The notes beneath the pieces were generated by a model. That model ran no database searches. It was not told the origin of the DNA and was given only the letters and a program-made list of their open reading frames with translations. DNA of 64,000 nucleotides from Klebsiella pneumoniae (GTDB lineage: Bacteria > Myxococcota_A > UBA796 > SXON01), in the NCBI GenBank assembly GCA_945862325.1, contig CAMAXZ010000003.1, forward strand, positions 62,001 to 126,000. Reading direction: 5' to 3'. The first letter of the stretch is position 1. Every line of letters begins with the position of its first letter. Made by a program: the position numbers and the translations under genes. Below, piece by piece: positions 43,001-50,950 of this stretch.

Positions 43001-45157
43001 GTCGATATGCTCATCGTGGACGAGGCACAGAACTACAAAAACCTGTATCTACCCGAGGATCGCGAGGGTGGGGTGCCCCGGTTCATGGGCAACCCCGGTG
43101 ACGGCAGCAAGCGCGCGTGGCAGCTCGACTTCCGCTGCGCCGCGGTGCGGAAGCGCACCGGGGGGACCGGCGTGGTGTTGCTCTCGGCGACCCCGGCGAA
43201 GAACAGCCCGTTGGAGTTCTACAACCTGATCCAGTACGTCGATCCCGACGCCTGGCGCCGGATGGGCATCCGCGACCCCGAGCAGTTCATCGATCGCTAC
43301 CTGCGGATCGAGATCCGGCCCGTCGTCACCCCGAGCATGGAGGTCGAGGAGCGCGGCGCGGTCGTCGGGTTCCAGAACCTCCACGAGCTGCGCGACACGA
43401 TCCTTCGCTACGGCGAGTTCAAGACCGCCGAGGACGTGGGGTTGAAGCTGCCCGATCCGAAGGTCGAGATGGTCGAAGTGGACATGGACGCCGGCCAGGA
43501 CGCCAAGTACGACCGGTACGTCCGCGAGATCGAGGCCGCGCTGAAGTCGGACGACCCGTCGGACAAGGCGAAGATCCTCGGCCTGCTCGCCCGGATGGCG
43601 CTCGTCGCGATCCACTCGCAGCTCGACCAGGGCTACGGGTGGAAGAACGCGGACCAGGTGAGCGATCCGAGCTCGCCGAAGTTCGAGGCCCTCGCCGAGC
43701 GCGTACTGGCGAACCGGACGTGCGGCCACATCGTCTTCGTGGACAACGTCGCCGCGCACCGCTGGGTCAAGATGGTGCTCGTGCGGGAGGGGATTGCCGC
43801 CGACCGCATCGGCGTGCTCAACGCCGAGGTGGCACCCAACGCCGCCGACCGGCAGCGCATCGCCAAGGAGTTCAACGGCGACACCGAGGAGGGCATGGCG
43901 CCCAAGTTCGACGTCGTGATCGCCAACCAGATCGCCTACGAGGGCATCGACCTTCAGACCCGCACCTGCGCGATCCACCACCTCGACCTCCCGTGGGAAC
44001 CTGCCACGTTGCAGCAGCGGAACGGGCGCGGCGTTCGGCAGGGCAACACGCTGTCCGCCATCGCGATCTACTACTACTTCGCGCGCCGCAGTCAGGACGG
44101 GCTCCGCTTCAACCTCATCCAGGGAAAGCGGGGTTGGATGACGCAACTCATCAAGTCGCAGGACCGGGACACCAACAACCCCGGCGCCCAGATGGACATG
44201 GGGCCCGAGGAGATCCTGCTCCTCATCAGCCGGAACCCCGAGCAGACCCGCGCCCGACTCGAGGCCGTTCGCGCCCAGCGGGAGGCCGAGGCGAAGAAGA
44301 AGATCGCGGCCGAGGCGTCCAAGCTGTTGCGCGCCATCAACGCGCGCTTCCGCAACGCCGAGCGTACGAAGGACGGCATCGAGGCGGCCCGCCTGCGCGG
44401 CGAGGCCGAGGAGCGGCTGAAGCACCTGTCGCGCGTGAACGTGGACGCATGGCCGTGGGCGCCGACCGCGGTGGTCGTCCGCGAGCGCCCAGTGCTCGTC
44501 GCCGAGGGTGGCGGTCCCGTGTACGAGGGGCTCCGGGCGGGCATTCCGAGCGCGTGGAACGCCTCGCGCATCGACTACATCGAGTTCGGGAAGGTCACGC
44601 GGGACGGGCAAATCGCGCTGCGCTCCGCGGGCGACGCGACCTGGAAGCTGGCGAAGGCAGACGACGGCAAGTTCACGTCGCTCAAGCCGGAGAACTACGG
44701 CGCGACGTTCCCGGCCGACGAGGAGTCGTCCACCATCCGTGCGGTGACGCAGGCCGCGAACGACCGGCTCCGCTACTCGGGCGACTGGCCGGGTCTCGGC
44801 TGGCAGCACGCACCCGACGCCTGGGTCGAGCGCACCTGGCCGCAGGTGGCCGACACCGTGCTCGGCGCGCTGGCGAAGGTGTCGTACTACAACCAGCAGA
44901 GCCAGAAGATCCCCGTGGTGGCACCCTCCGGGCTCCGCGTGGTCAACGCGGGCGCCGCATCGGGAACCGCTGGTGTCGATGTGCTCCCGCCGACGGAGGG
45001 CGGCTGGCAGGCGTTCCTCGCCCAGGCCCCGGCGTCGGGGCTCAAGTTCGGCGAGCTCGCCGAGGCCGGGCGCTGGTGGTGGGGTCGGTCGATCCCGCGG
45101 AACCTGCTCTCTGGCGAAGCCGACGCGAACGACGACGTCGGCGAGGGGGCAGCATGA
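40010..45157 (+). CDS. Giant DNA methyltransferase-helicase fusion (DarB/strawberry-notch-like)
   Basis: 1715 residues. The N-terminal adenine methyltransferase has HEFYTPSKVA at about 138-147, LEPSAGIGRF at 171-180 (motif I) and NPPYG at 240-244 (motif IV). The SF2 helicase has FDVGVGKT near 820, LIVDEAQNYKN near 1001 (DEAQ), LLSATPAKNS, and QQRNGRGVRQG near 1334. Charged helices and a Trp-rich C-terminus follow. Similar fusions are carried by phages and plasmids (for example P1 DarB), where they protect incoming DNA from restriction; that role is inferred here. Its first 50 residues match the C-termini of the two enzymes downstream. The stop overlaps the lysin ATG (ATGA). Confidence 0.85.
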   Translation: MSAVAAQLLDAVVPLVRTRLPSGVDLAYLDDFLARNRWALEAVIEQNLGPVLARMQAANNAAFPVEDIPEFWTASKRTAANIAAMATAANLYAQKRAPNPDERAVLAGYSGWGGLSIQAAAGKFPPGFPPPEQRGLIHEFYTPSKVAKEIARLVAPLVPSLPHDGETVHALEPSAGIGRFLRAFEPVPGITWHAVEWSELSARMLHVLRPDVDLTLAPFERWVREKGAGAAGRLGLVVSNPPYGIRGASIAEDPDRAYREKMAYHYFLRRGLDLLAPDGLGVFLVPGGFLTSRTAQFVALREKVLKRHHLAAAFRLPSINEKRREAIFPGAMLVTDVLFFRARGGQLDALDSADEAIASGGYFKEFPRHILGREVGDDHGEDDQTAKPRWGYQVQGEFTGLPALVERPICGDCKVIAFPARQAADPAGGGGRVGVTRVTEADVADLPRELASAVLLGLRVDRYLALVAAENAEEPPLLWPELHEGLTAWHTANGNPHGRIELVKLARGGNTGAERFLSAFDRAGHLIAGLRNKPPVIEPRFNGRADDVVAQAEHLYRHARMLSVRELLDYHAGLGGPFTPDQVRAKVLAGGWCVDGDGWDELFPAEVYLSGSLWPKMDRAMSRPDDAQAKAQVRRLLDAIKPAIFDDIEGVSARQGWLPLDLVAQWVNATYTGYDDVTFVRQGGLVAPQGWQYDKMSKKENAGDMHPEVLLILGWINHDKTMFAPSKKFDDDNEKDIDKIRMKKAAEWDASFKGWAGATPERRLAIEHAYNRQFRGYIAPTYTAEPLAIARWRKDGPRLHPHQVAGGRRILANRGGLLAFDVGVGKTYTGIAVLARARQEGWCKRPVVLVPNSIVWKWVADIQRVLPDYRIAVIGSKKKTISRGERKGLATSDTDTPQERAEKWTRFQAGEYDVVLLTYTALGRTRMNEKAVRAYADKTEAIQREVALRRRNAAKRKKLSERDEAILREGIAAWVAQQMELADGWEYDPGIAWDDIGVDMLIVDEAQNYKNLYLPEDREGGVPRFMGNPGDGSKRAWQLDFRCAAVRKRTGGTGVVLLSATPAKNSPLEFYNLIQYVDPDAWRRMGIRDPEQFIDRYLRIEIRPVVTPSMEVEERGAVVGFQNLHELRDTILRYGEFKTAEDVGLKLPDPKVEMVEVDMDAGQDAKYDRYVREIEAALKSDDPSDKAKILGLLARMALVAIHSQLDQGYGWKNADQVSDPSSPKFEALAERVLANRTCGHIVFVDNVAAHRWVKMVLVREGIAADRIGVLNAEVAPNAADRQRIAKEFNGDTEEGMAPKFDVVIANQIAYEGIDLQTRTCAIHHLDLPWEPATLQQRNGRGVRQGNTLSAIAIYYYFARRSQDGLRFNLIQGKRGWMTQLIKSQDRDTNNPGAQMDMGPEEILLLISRNPEQTRARLEAVRAQREAEAKKKIAAEASKLLRAINARFRNAERTKDGIEAARLRGEAEERLKHLSRVNVDAWPWAPTAVVVRERPVLVAEGGGPVYEGLRAGIPSAWNASRIDYIEFGKVTRDGQIALRSAGDATWKLAKADDGKFTSLKPENYGATFPADEESSTIRAVTQAANDRLRYSGDWPGLGWQHAPDAWVERTWPQVADTVLGALAKVSYYNQQSQKIPVVAPSGLRVVNAGAASGTAGVDVLPPTEGGWQAFLAQAPASGLKFGELAEAGRWWWGRSIPRNLLSGEADANDDVGEGAA

Positions 45158-46155
45158 GCAAGGGCAACAACATGCCGCTCCTACTCGGGGCGGGCGCGTT
45201 CGGGCTCCTCGTGCTCGCGGCGGCGGCATCGCCGTCGGCGCGGCGCGTGGCGAAGGAGACCGCGGAATCGGCAGGAAAGGCAGCCAAAAAACTGGAGGAG
45301 AAGGTGGAAGAACTCATCACCGATTGGATCCCGACGCTCCTCCGCAAGACGAGCGAGCACGAGGGCAACTACTGGTCCGTGCAGGCGAACCTGGACGGCA
45401 ACGGCGTCAGCTACGGCATCCTCCAGTGGACGCAGAAGTCGGGCTCGCTCGGCCGCCTGCTCCGCCAGATGGCCGCCGCCGACCCGCTGGCCTTCGGCCG
45501 CTTCTTCGGGGCGAGCTGGGCCCGGCTCCTCGACGTGACCGGACGTGCGAGCCTCGAAGCCGTCGATGGCGTCGCGCTCTGGGCCGAGCCCTGGGTGTCC
45601 CGCTTTGCCGCCGCCGGACGTTGGCCTGCGTTCCAGCAGGTGCAGGCTCGCGTCGCGGCCGAGTCCGAGTACATGGCCGGTGCCGTCGAGATCGCGGGCG
45701 TGCTCGGCGTCTCGACCGAGCGGGCGATGACGCTGTACTACAACCGCACGGTCCACCAGGGTGCATCGGGTGCGCTCGGTCCTGCGAAGCGGCTCGTGGC
45801 CTGGTACGCCGAGGACCCGCGCCGCCGTCCGGCGGTCCCCAACGATGTCGTCGCGCAGTACGCCTGGACGTGTGCGTCCAAATTCCGTCGCACCTCCGCC
45901 CCCGCGCGTCGGAACTACAACGACGACGGCAACATCTGGTGGTCGCCGGTGCCGACCGAGTGGTCGGAGCTCGGGCTCGGCGCCTACCGCGTGCGCCGCG
46001 TCTCGGTGGCGGGGGTCTGGCACGCCGTCACCGGCCCGCCGTCGAAGCCGTGGAGCCTCTACGACCTCATCACGAAGCGGTCGAGCGACATCCTCACCGA
46101 CATCACGCTCCGCGACGTGCCCGTGGACCTCGCGGCCACGCGCCGCGCCGCCTGA
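45154..46155 (+). CDS. Membrane-anchored lysozyme-like (GH46-type) lysin
   Basis: 333 residues. A hydrophobic N-terminus (PLLLGAGAFGLLVLAAAA) is followed by a helical linker (about 30-55) and then a lysozyme-superfamily core: SEHEGNYWSVQANLDGNGVS with a candidate catalytic Glu (E68 or E70) and D81 before SYGILQWTQKSGSL. This resembles GH46 chitosanases and related phage peptidoglycan hydrolases. The remaining helical domain fits that fold. The enzyme would cut the cell wall, for entry or for lysis. It is translationally coupled to the methyltransferase-helicase, an unusual pairing. Confidence 0.68.
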   Translation: MSKGNNMPLLLGAGAFGLLVLAAAASPSARRVAKETAESAGKAAKKLEEKVEELITDWIPTLLRKTSEHEGNYWSVQANLDGNGVSYGILQWTQKSGSLGRLLRQMAAADPLAFGRFFGASWARLLDVTGRASLEAVDGVALWAEPWVSRFAAAGRWPAFQQVQARVAAESEYMAGAVEIAGVLGVSTERAMTLYYNRTVHQGASGALGPAKRLVAWYAEDPRRRPAVPNDVVAQYAWTCASKFRRTSAPARRNYNDDGNIWWSPVPTEWSELGLGAYRVRRVSVAGVWHAVTGPPSKPWSLYDLITKRSSDILTDITLRDVPVDLAATRRAA

Positions 46156-46196
46156 CCCTCCCTCCCGATCCCACCCTCACCCCAAGGACCAACGCC

Positions 46197-46622
46197 ATGA
46201 ATCCGAACCTCCCCGGCGGCGCGAACTACCGCCGCTCTCCCGCGCTCACCGCCGAACCGCCGCCCCCGCCGCCGTGGGACCTCTCGATGGTCGATCTCCC
46301 GCCGTGGTTCTGGCCGCTGCTTCGTGACCTGATGGAGCTGGCGGAGCGCACCTTCGGACCCGAGAGCGGGCCGTACAAGCACGACTTCGTCGCGACGGCG
46401 CTGCTCCGGGCGCTGGAGACTCACCCGTGCAGCGACCTCGAAGACCTCGGGCCCGAGGACGTCCGCGACGACCTGCTCGCCATGTTCATCCGGGGCGTCT
46501 GCGCGCTCCAGTTCCCACGGCCACGCACGCCCACGTCGGCGCTCCAGATGGCGGTGGACCGGCTGAGGGAGGCCAACAGCCACCTCACCGAGGCTCGCGA
46601 GCGGGGCTTCATCCCGTCCTGA
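46197..46622 (+). CDS. Hypothetical protein, 141 aa
   Basis: The ATG at 46197 lies 41 bases after the lysin stop; AAGGA is 9 bases upstream. After a Pro-rich start come helices (WFWPLLRDLMELAERTFGPE; KHDFVATALLRALETHPCSD) and a C-terminal helix. No enzyme motif is visible. Spacing and direction place it in the methyltransferase-helicase operon. No family recognised. Confidence 0.55.
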   Translation: MNPNLPGGANYRRSPALTAEPPPPPPWDLSMVDLPPWFWPLLRDLMELAERTFGPESGPYKHDFVATALLRALETHPCSDLEDLGPEDVRDDLLAMFIRGVCALQFPRPRTPTSALQMAVDRLREANSHLTEARERGFIPS

Positions 46623-46814
46623 CCCTCCTCCTCGCAAAACCGCGCCACGGGCCCTTCCTCGGGGTCGGCGAGCGGGCCATCCCGGACCCCTCCCGACCCC
46701 CCAAACAGGGCTCCTGGGCCGTCCTACGCCTTCGAGTCGTGAGTGAATCGTGTTTGCCTTCCTCCGTCGCAACCCGTCGCCGCTCGCGCATCCCGCGCGC
46801 GGCCGAGGTGCGTC

Positions 46815-47918
46815 GTGAGGGTGCTCGACCTGTTCGCCGGTGCGGGTGGAGCCGCGCTTGGGCTGCACGACGCCGGGTTCGAGCACGTCGCCTGCGTCGA
46901 GCGTGACGCCTCGGCCGCCGCCACGCTGCGCGCCGCCGGTTTCCCCGCCGTCGAGGCGGACGTGCGCGACCTCGACTACGCCGCGCTCACCGGGACCATC
47001 GACGTGCTGTGGGCCTCGCCGCCCTGCCAGGCGTGGTCGGGGTTGGGGCAGCGCGCGGGATCGGCCGACCGCGAGCGAAACGGGTGGCCGTGGACCCTCG
47101 ATGTCATCGACCGCGTGCGGCCAACGTGGGCGATCATGGAAAACGTCGCGGCGATGAAGGGGAACCCGTACCTCGAACGGTTCGTGCTCCCTCCCTTGCG
47201 GAAGCGCTACGGCCACGTCTCCGCCCGCGTTCTCAACGCGGCGGACTTCGGGCTTCCACAAGCCCGCCACCGGCTGTTTGTTGTCGCTGGCCCGCGGTCA
47301 ATCCGATGGCCCGACGCCACGCACGGGGCCGACGCCGACCGGCCCCACGTTGGGGTTGCCGAGGTGCTCGGCTTCGGCGACGATGTCGTCGCGATGGCGC
47401 ACGAGTGCAACGCGGGCTGGGGCCTCGCCCGCGTCCCGATGCCGCTCGACCTGCCAGCCCCCACGATCACCGCTGGCAGCCGCCGGAGCCACGGCGGCAA
47501 CGGATTGCTCTTCGTGCGGCGGGGGGCGCGAATCGGAAGGGCGTTGCCGCCGGGTTCACCGCTCCACCGTCGCGCAACACCCGAGGAGTGCGCGGCCTTA
47601 CAGGGCTTTCCGGTGGGCTACCCGTTCGCGGGGGGCTCGACGGATCGCCGGACACAGGTTGGAAACGCCGTCCCGCCGATGCTCGCCGCGGTCGTCGCCC
47701 GCGCCGTGCGCGCAGCCGAAGAAGGGGCGTCCACCGTGCGGGAGAGCCTGCCCGTGCTCGCGTCCCGGGTCGAGCGTGCGCTCACCGCTGCCGTCGCCGG
47801 CGTCCGTCGTCACCCGCCTCGTGGTGTGGCGCCGGAGGACATCGACGGGTTCGTGGCGCGGCACGCCGCCCGATTGCGGCAGCTCGTGACCGACACCCTC
47901 TACCAGAGTACCGCGTGA
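46815..47918 (+). CDS. DNA (cytosine-5) methyltransferase with extra C-terminal module
   Basis: 367 residues. C5 methyltransferase motifs are complete: DLFAGAGGAALGL at 5-17 (I), SPPCQAW at 68-74 with catalytic C71 (IV), ENV at 109-111 (VI), QARHRLFV at 149-156 (VIII), and QVGNAVPPMLA (X). The target-recognition part lies between motifs VIII and IX. The GTG at 46815 has GAGG 6 bases upstream; a longer frame begins at 46743. No restriction partner lies beside it, so it looks solitary. After motif X come about 60 extra residues whose end (RGVAPEDIDGFVARHA) matches the module found in the two other large enzymes of the block. Confidence 0.9.
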   Translation: MRVLDLFAGAGGAALGLHDAGFEHVACVERDASAAATLRAAGFPAVEADVRDLDYAALTGTIDVLWASPPCQAWSGLGQRAGSADRERNGWPWTLDVIDRVRPTWAIMENVAAMKGNPYLERFVLPPLRKRYGHVSARVLNAADFGLPQARHRLFVVAGPRSIRWPDATHGADADRPHVGVAEVLGFGDDVVAMAHECNAGWGLARVPMPLDLPAPTITAGSRRSHGGNGLLFVRRGARIGRALPPGSPLHRRATPEECAALQGFPVGYPFAGGSTDRRTQVGNAVPPMLAAVVARAVRAAEEGASTVRESLPVLASRVERALTAAVAGVRRHPPRGVAPEDIDGFVARHAARLRQLVTDTLYQSTA

Positions 47919-47923
47919 TGGAC

Positions 47924-48316
47924 CTATTCGTACCCGAGACCGTCGCGCATGGTCCGGCGCAGGACGGTGAGCAGCGCCTGGGCCGCCTCAGATTGGCCAT
48001 CGAAGTCGAAGTCCACTTGGTCGTCGCCGGAGAAGCCGAAGGCGTTGTTGCACTCCCAGCAGAGCGACGCTTCAACAACGATGTTTCCCGAGTGTCGGAA
48101 GCGGAGTCCGAACGGCGGAACGTGACATCGCATCGTCTCACCGGGCGGAAGCTTGCGCCACAACTCGGCGACGGCCAGTGCATCGCTGCCATCCAGGCGC
48201 ATCCAAGCGCAGCGGTCGACGTGGCGCATGTACTGGCTCACGCGAGGCGGGTCGCTGCCGCGGAGGCCGAACACCTCCACGCAATCGACTTCGGGCAATT
48301 CGGCTGGCTGGTACAC
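47924..48316 (-). CDS. Conserved-looking hypothetical protein with CWECNN motif
   Basis: 130 residues from a GTG at 48316, on the opposite strand to its neighbours. The middle (TMRCHVPPFGLRFRHSGN) and the motif SLCWECNNAFGF look like a small conserved family I recall from Myxococcota and planctomycetes genomes, with a His and two Cys residues possibly binding metal. It ends 5 bases from the methyltransferase stop. Function unknown. Its antisense position suggests a later insertion into the operon. Confidence 0.55.
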   Translation of the reverse strand: MYQPAELPEVDCVEVFGLRGSDPPRVSQYMRHVDRCAWMRLDGSDALAVAELWRKLPPGETMRCHVPPFGLRFRHSGNIVVEASLCWECNNAFGFSGDDQVDFDFDGQSEAAQALLTVLRRTMRDGLGYE

Positions 48317-48366
48317 GACCCAGAACCTACCTCGCCGACCTTGGCGTGCACGACGGAGAATCTCCG

Positions 48367-50862
48367 ATGACCTGCCCCTGCTCCCACCCCATGCCCGCCC
48401 CCGGCGCGATCAAGGCCACCGCCCGCGTCCGCATCGATCACCTCGCTCTCCGGCGCGAGCTCGGCGGCGTGCCCGAGATCCGCGAGGCGATGACGGCGAA
48501 GGCGTCGGGCCGCCCGTCCGCCAACGTGTCCGTGCTTTGGGGCTACTTCACCAAAGCCGTCTACAAATCTGGCGATCTGCCGTGGCTGGCGACCCGTGAA
48601 GCGTTGCAGAATTCCGTCGACGCGGTCAAGGCCGCGATCCGCGCTCGGAAGCTGAAGCCCGAGGACGGGTACTTCGCCGTGGCGTGGGACGCCGCCGAAC
48701 GATCCTTGTCCTTCGCCGATAACGGGATCGGCATGGACGCCGACACGATCATCGGCAAGTTCCTGTCGATCGGCGACAGCGGGAAGCGCGACGCCACCGA
48801 CTCGGGCGAGGCGGCGGGCGGATTCGGTGTCGCGAAGGCGGTGATCCTCGGGGTCAGTCGCTCGTTCAAGTGGAGGATGCACACGCGCGACAACCTCGCC
48901 ATCGCCGACGGGGCGGACGCCGAGGTCCAGGTGTACGACGCCGAGCGCCGCGACGGCACGATGCTCACCGTCTACGACATCGACCCCGACTCGATCCGGT
49001 ACTGGGATCGCGCGCGCGGCGTCTACGTCGGCATCGAGGACCGCCTCAAGGAGCTGCTCGCCGCGAACGACCTCCCCGGCATCCGCCTCACGTTCAACGG
49101 CGTCGAGGTGAAGCCGATGTTCAGCCGCCGAGGCGGCTCCCGCGTGAGCGTCGAGGGATCGTGGGGAGACGGCACGACGGCCGCGGTGAAGGCGTATCGG
49201 CGCGCACCCGGCGACCGCGGCGGGGCATACTACCTCCGTTTGGGCGGCTTGTTCCAGGTGAAGAGCCCTTCGCAGCGTGGCGGACTCAAGGCCGACGTGG
49301 TGGTGGACTTCTCCACGACCGTTCGCCCGGGGGCCCGAGGCTACCCGATGAACGCGGCTCGCGACGGGTTGCAGGACCAGGCCGCGTGGACCTTCTCCGA
49401 CGTGGTCGACGACGTCGAGCGCGAGAACGAGTCGGTCGGAAAGAGCGAGGAGGACGAGTGGATCGACCCCGAGGGCGATGACGACACCGGCGGCGCCGAG
49501 ATCGCCGACCAGATGGCGGAGGCGTTCGGGGACGCCGACGTGCAGCGGGCCATCGCCGAGGCTGCGGGGGGAATCCGCGACTTCTACGGGGAGCAGGCCA
49601 AGTACGGCGGCGTCGAGGAGGTCACCGCCTCGGCCGCTCCGCGCGGCACCAAGGCCGTCGCCGAGGGGGATGCTCCCGAGCGCGGCTGGGTGTTGCCCGC
49701 CGGGATGGAGGTCGCGGCCGGCGGCGGCGGGCTGGCGGCCGACATCGCCGCGCCGTCCGACGTGCAGGCGGCCGGGGTGCTCCGCGCGATGCTCACCAGC
49801 GCCGACGATCAGGGCAAGGCGGCGGGCGGGGTGCGCGTCGTCATCGTCACCGAGCAGGTGGACCAGGCGCTCCGTCGCGCCGAAGCCGGGCAGCAGCTCG
49901 ACGGCTGGCAGACCCAGGCCGTCGAGGCGGCCATCGACCGGGCGGCCGAGGCCGCGCTCGCGCCCGGCGGCGGCGGGCTCATTCAGGCTGTCGCGGTGTC
50001 GAAGGCGACGACGGCGCTGGACGCGATCACGCCGTCGTGGGCGAAGCAGCTCGACAAGGCCGAGCGCCGGATCAAGAACCCGTTCGGTCGGTTCGCCGGG
50101 ATGCGGATCAGCAAGAAGACCTACGACCGCGATCGAGCGCGGCGCTTTCGGAAGAACTACGCGAAGTGGGTGCCTTTTCTGCTGGCGTGGGACGGCACGC
50201 TCCGCATGGTGGCGACGGAGGCCCGCATCCGGCGCACGTTCCGGCCGGGCTTCGTGCTCGACGACAACGTGGTCGCCGAGGCCGTCGAGCGCCCCGGTGG
50301 TCGCCGCTTCGTGTTCATCCACCCCGATCGGATGGCGCAGGTGGTGAAGGCACATCGCGAGAGGCCGCTCGCCCTGGCCGCGTTCCTGCACGGGGTCGCC
50401 GTCCACGAGCTGACCCACCTCGATGGCCTCATGGGGGAGGGCCACACGGAAGAGTTCGTGTCCAGAAGGGAAGATCTGGGTGCCGCGACCGCGCATCTGC
50501 TCCCGGCGATCGCCGTCCTGGCGACGAAGCTGCTCCGGCTGCCCGAGCGGGAGAACGAGGACGCGCGGCGGATCGCGAAGCTGGAGCGGCAGCTCGCTGC
50601 GGCGCGGGATGCGGTGAAGGCCGAGAAGGCGGCGAACGTGGCGATGGTGAGGGAGCGCGAGCGCGCTGCGGGGCGGATGGCGCTGGAGCCGGTGGCGACG
50701 TTGCCTGGTGCGAGCTCGCGGGCCGAGCGGCTACTCGAGGTGGCGATCGGGATGCTCCGGGCGCGGCCGCCGGTGGGGGTGGAGGCGGCGTACATCGAGG
50801 GGTTCGTGGGGCGGAACCGGGGGGCGCTGCTCGGGATCGTGCAGGGGGCGTTCGGGGGGTGA
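48367..50862 (+). CDS. GHKL ATPase fused to HExxH metallopeptidase-like domain
   Basis: 831 residues; GGAG lies 8 bases before the ATG. The N-terminal part is a GHKL (Hsp90/MutL/MORC-like) ATPase: E78 and N82 in TREALQNSVDA (N box), ADNGIGMD at 117-124 (G1) and GGFGVAKAVILG at 151-162 (G2). An acidic linker and a helical middle follow. Near 679 comes VAVHELTHLDGLMGEGH, an HExxH motif with a later His, typical of zincin peptidases. The last 44 residues (RPPVGVEAAYIEGFVGRNRG core) match the module in the methyltransferases. ATP-driven clamp action coupled to proteolysis is inferred. Confidence 0.8.
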   Translation: MTCPCSHPMPAPGAIKATARVRIDHLALRRELGGVPEIREAMTAKASGRPSANVSVLWGYFTKAVYKSGDLPWLATREALQNSVDAVKAAIRARKLKPEDGYFAVAWDAAERSLSFADNGIGMDADTIIGKFLSIGDSGKRDATDSGEAAGGFGVAKAVILGVSRSFKWRMHTRDNLAIADGADAEVQVYDAERRDGTMLTVYDIDPDSIRYWDRARGVYVGIEDRLKELLAANDLPGIRLTFNGVEVKPMFSRRGGSRVSVEGSWGDGTTAAVKAYRRAPGDRGGAYYLRLGGLFQVKSPSQRGGLKADVVVDFSTTVRPGARGYPMNAARDGLQDQAAWTFSDVVDDVERENESVGKSEEDEWIDPEGDDDTGGAEIADQMAEAFGDADVQRAIAEAAGGIRDFYGEQAKYGGVEEVTASAAPRGTKAVAEGDAPERGWVLPAGMEVAAGGGGLAADIAAPSDVQAAGVLRAMLTSADDQGKAAGGVRVVIVTEQVDQALRRAEAGQQLDGWQTQAVEAAIDRAAEAALAPGGGGLIQAVAVSKATTALDAITPSWAKQLDKAERRIKNPFGRFAGMRISKKTYDRDRARRFRKNYAKWVPFLLAWDGTLRMVATEARIRRTFRPGFVLDDNVVAEAVERPGGRRFVFIHPDRMAQVVKAHRERPLALAAFLHGVAVHELTHLDGLMGEGHTEEFVSRREDLGAATAHLLPAIAVLATKLLRLPERENEDARRIAKLERQLAAARDAVKAEKAANVAMVRERERAAGRMALEPVATLPGASSRAERLLEVAIGMLRARPPVGVEAAYIEGFVGRNRGALLGIVQGAFGG

Positions 50863-50950
50863 CGTAACTTCGGCCGGTTCGGCACGATCCACCGGCGCTC
50901 CTCGACACGCGCGTCACGGCAGCCGTCTCGGTTCCGCGGTACATGGGACC

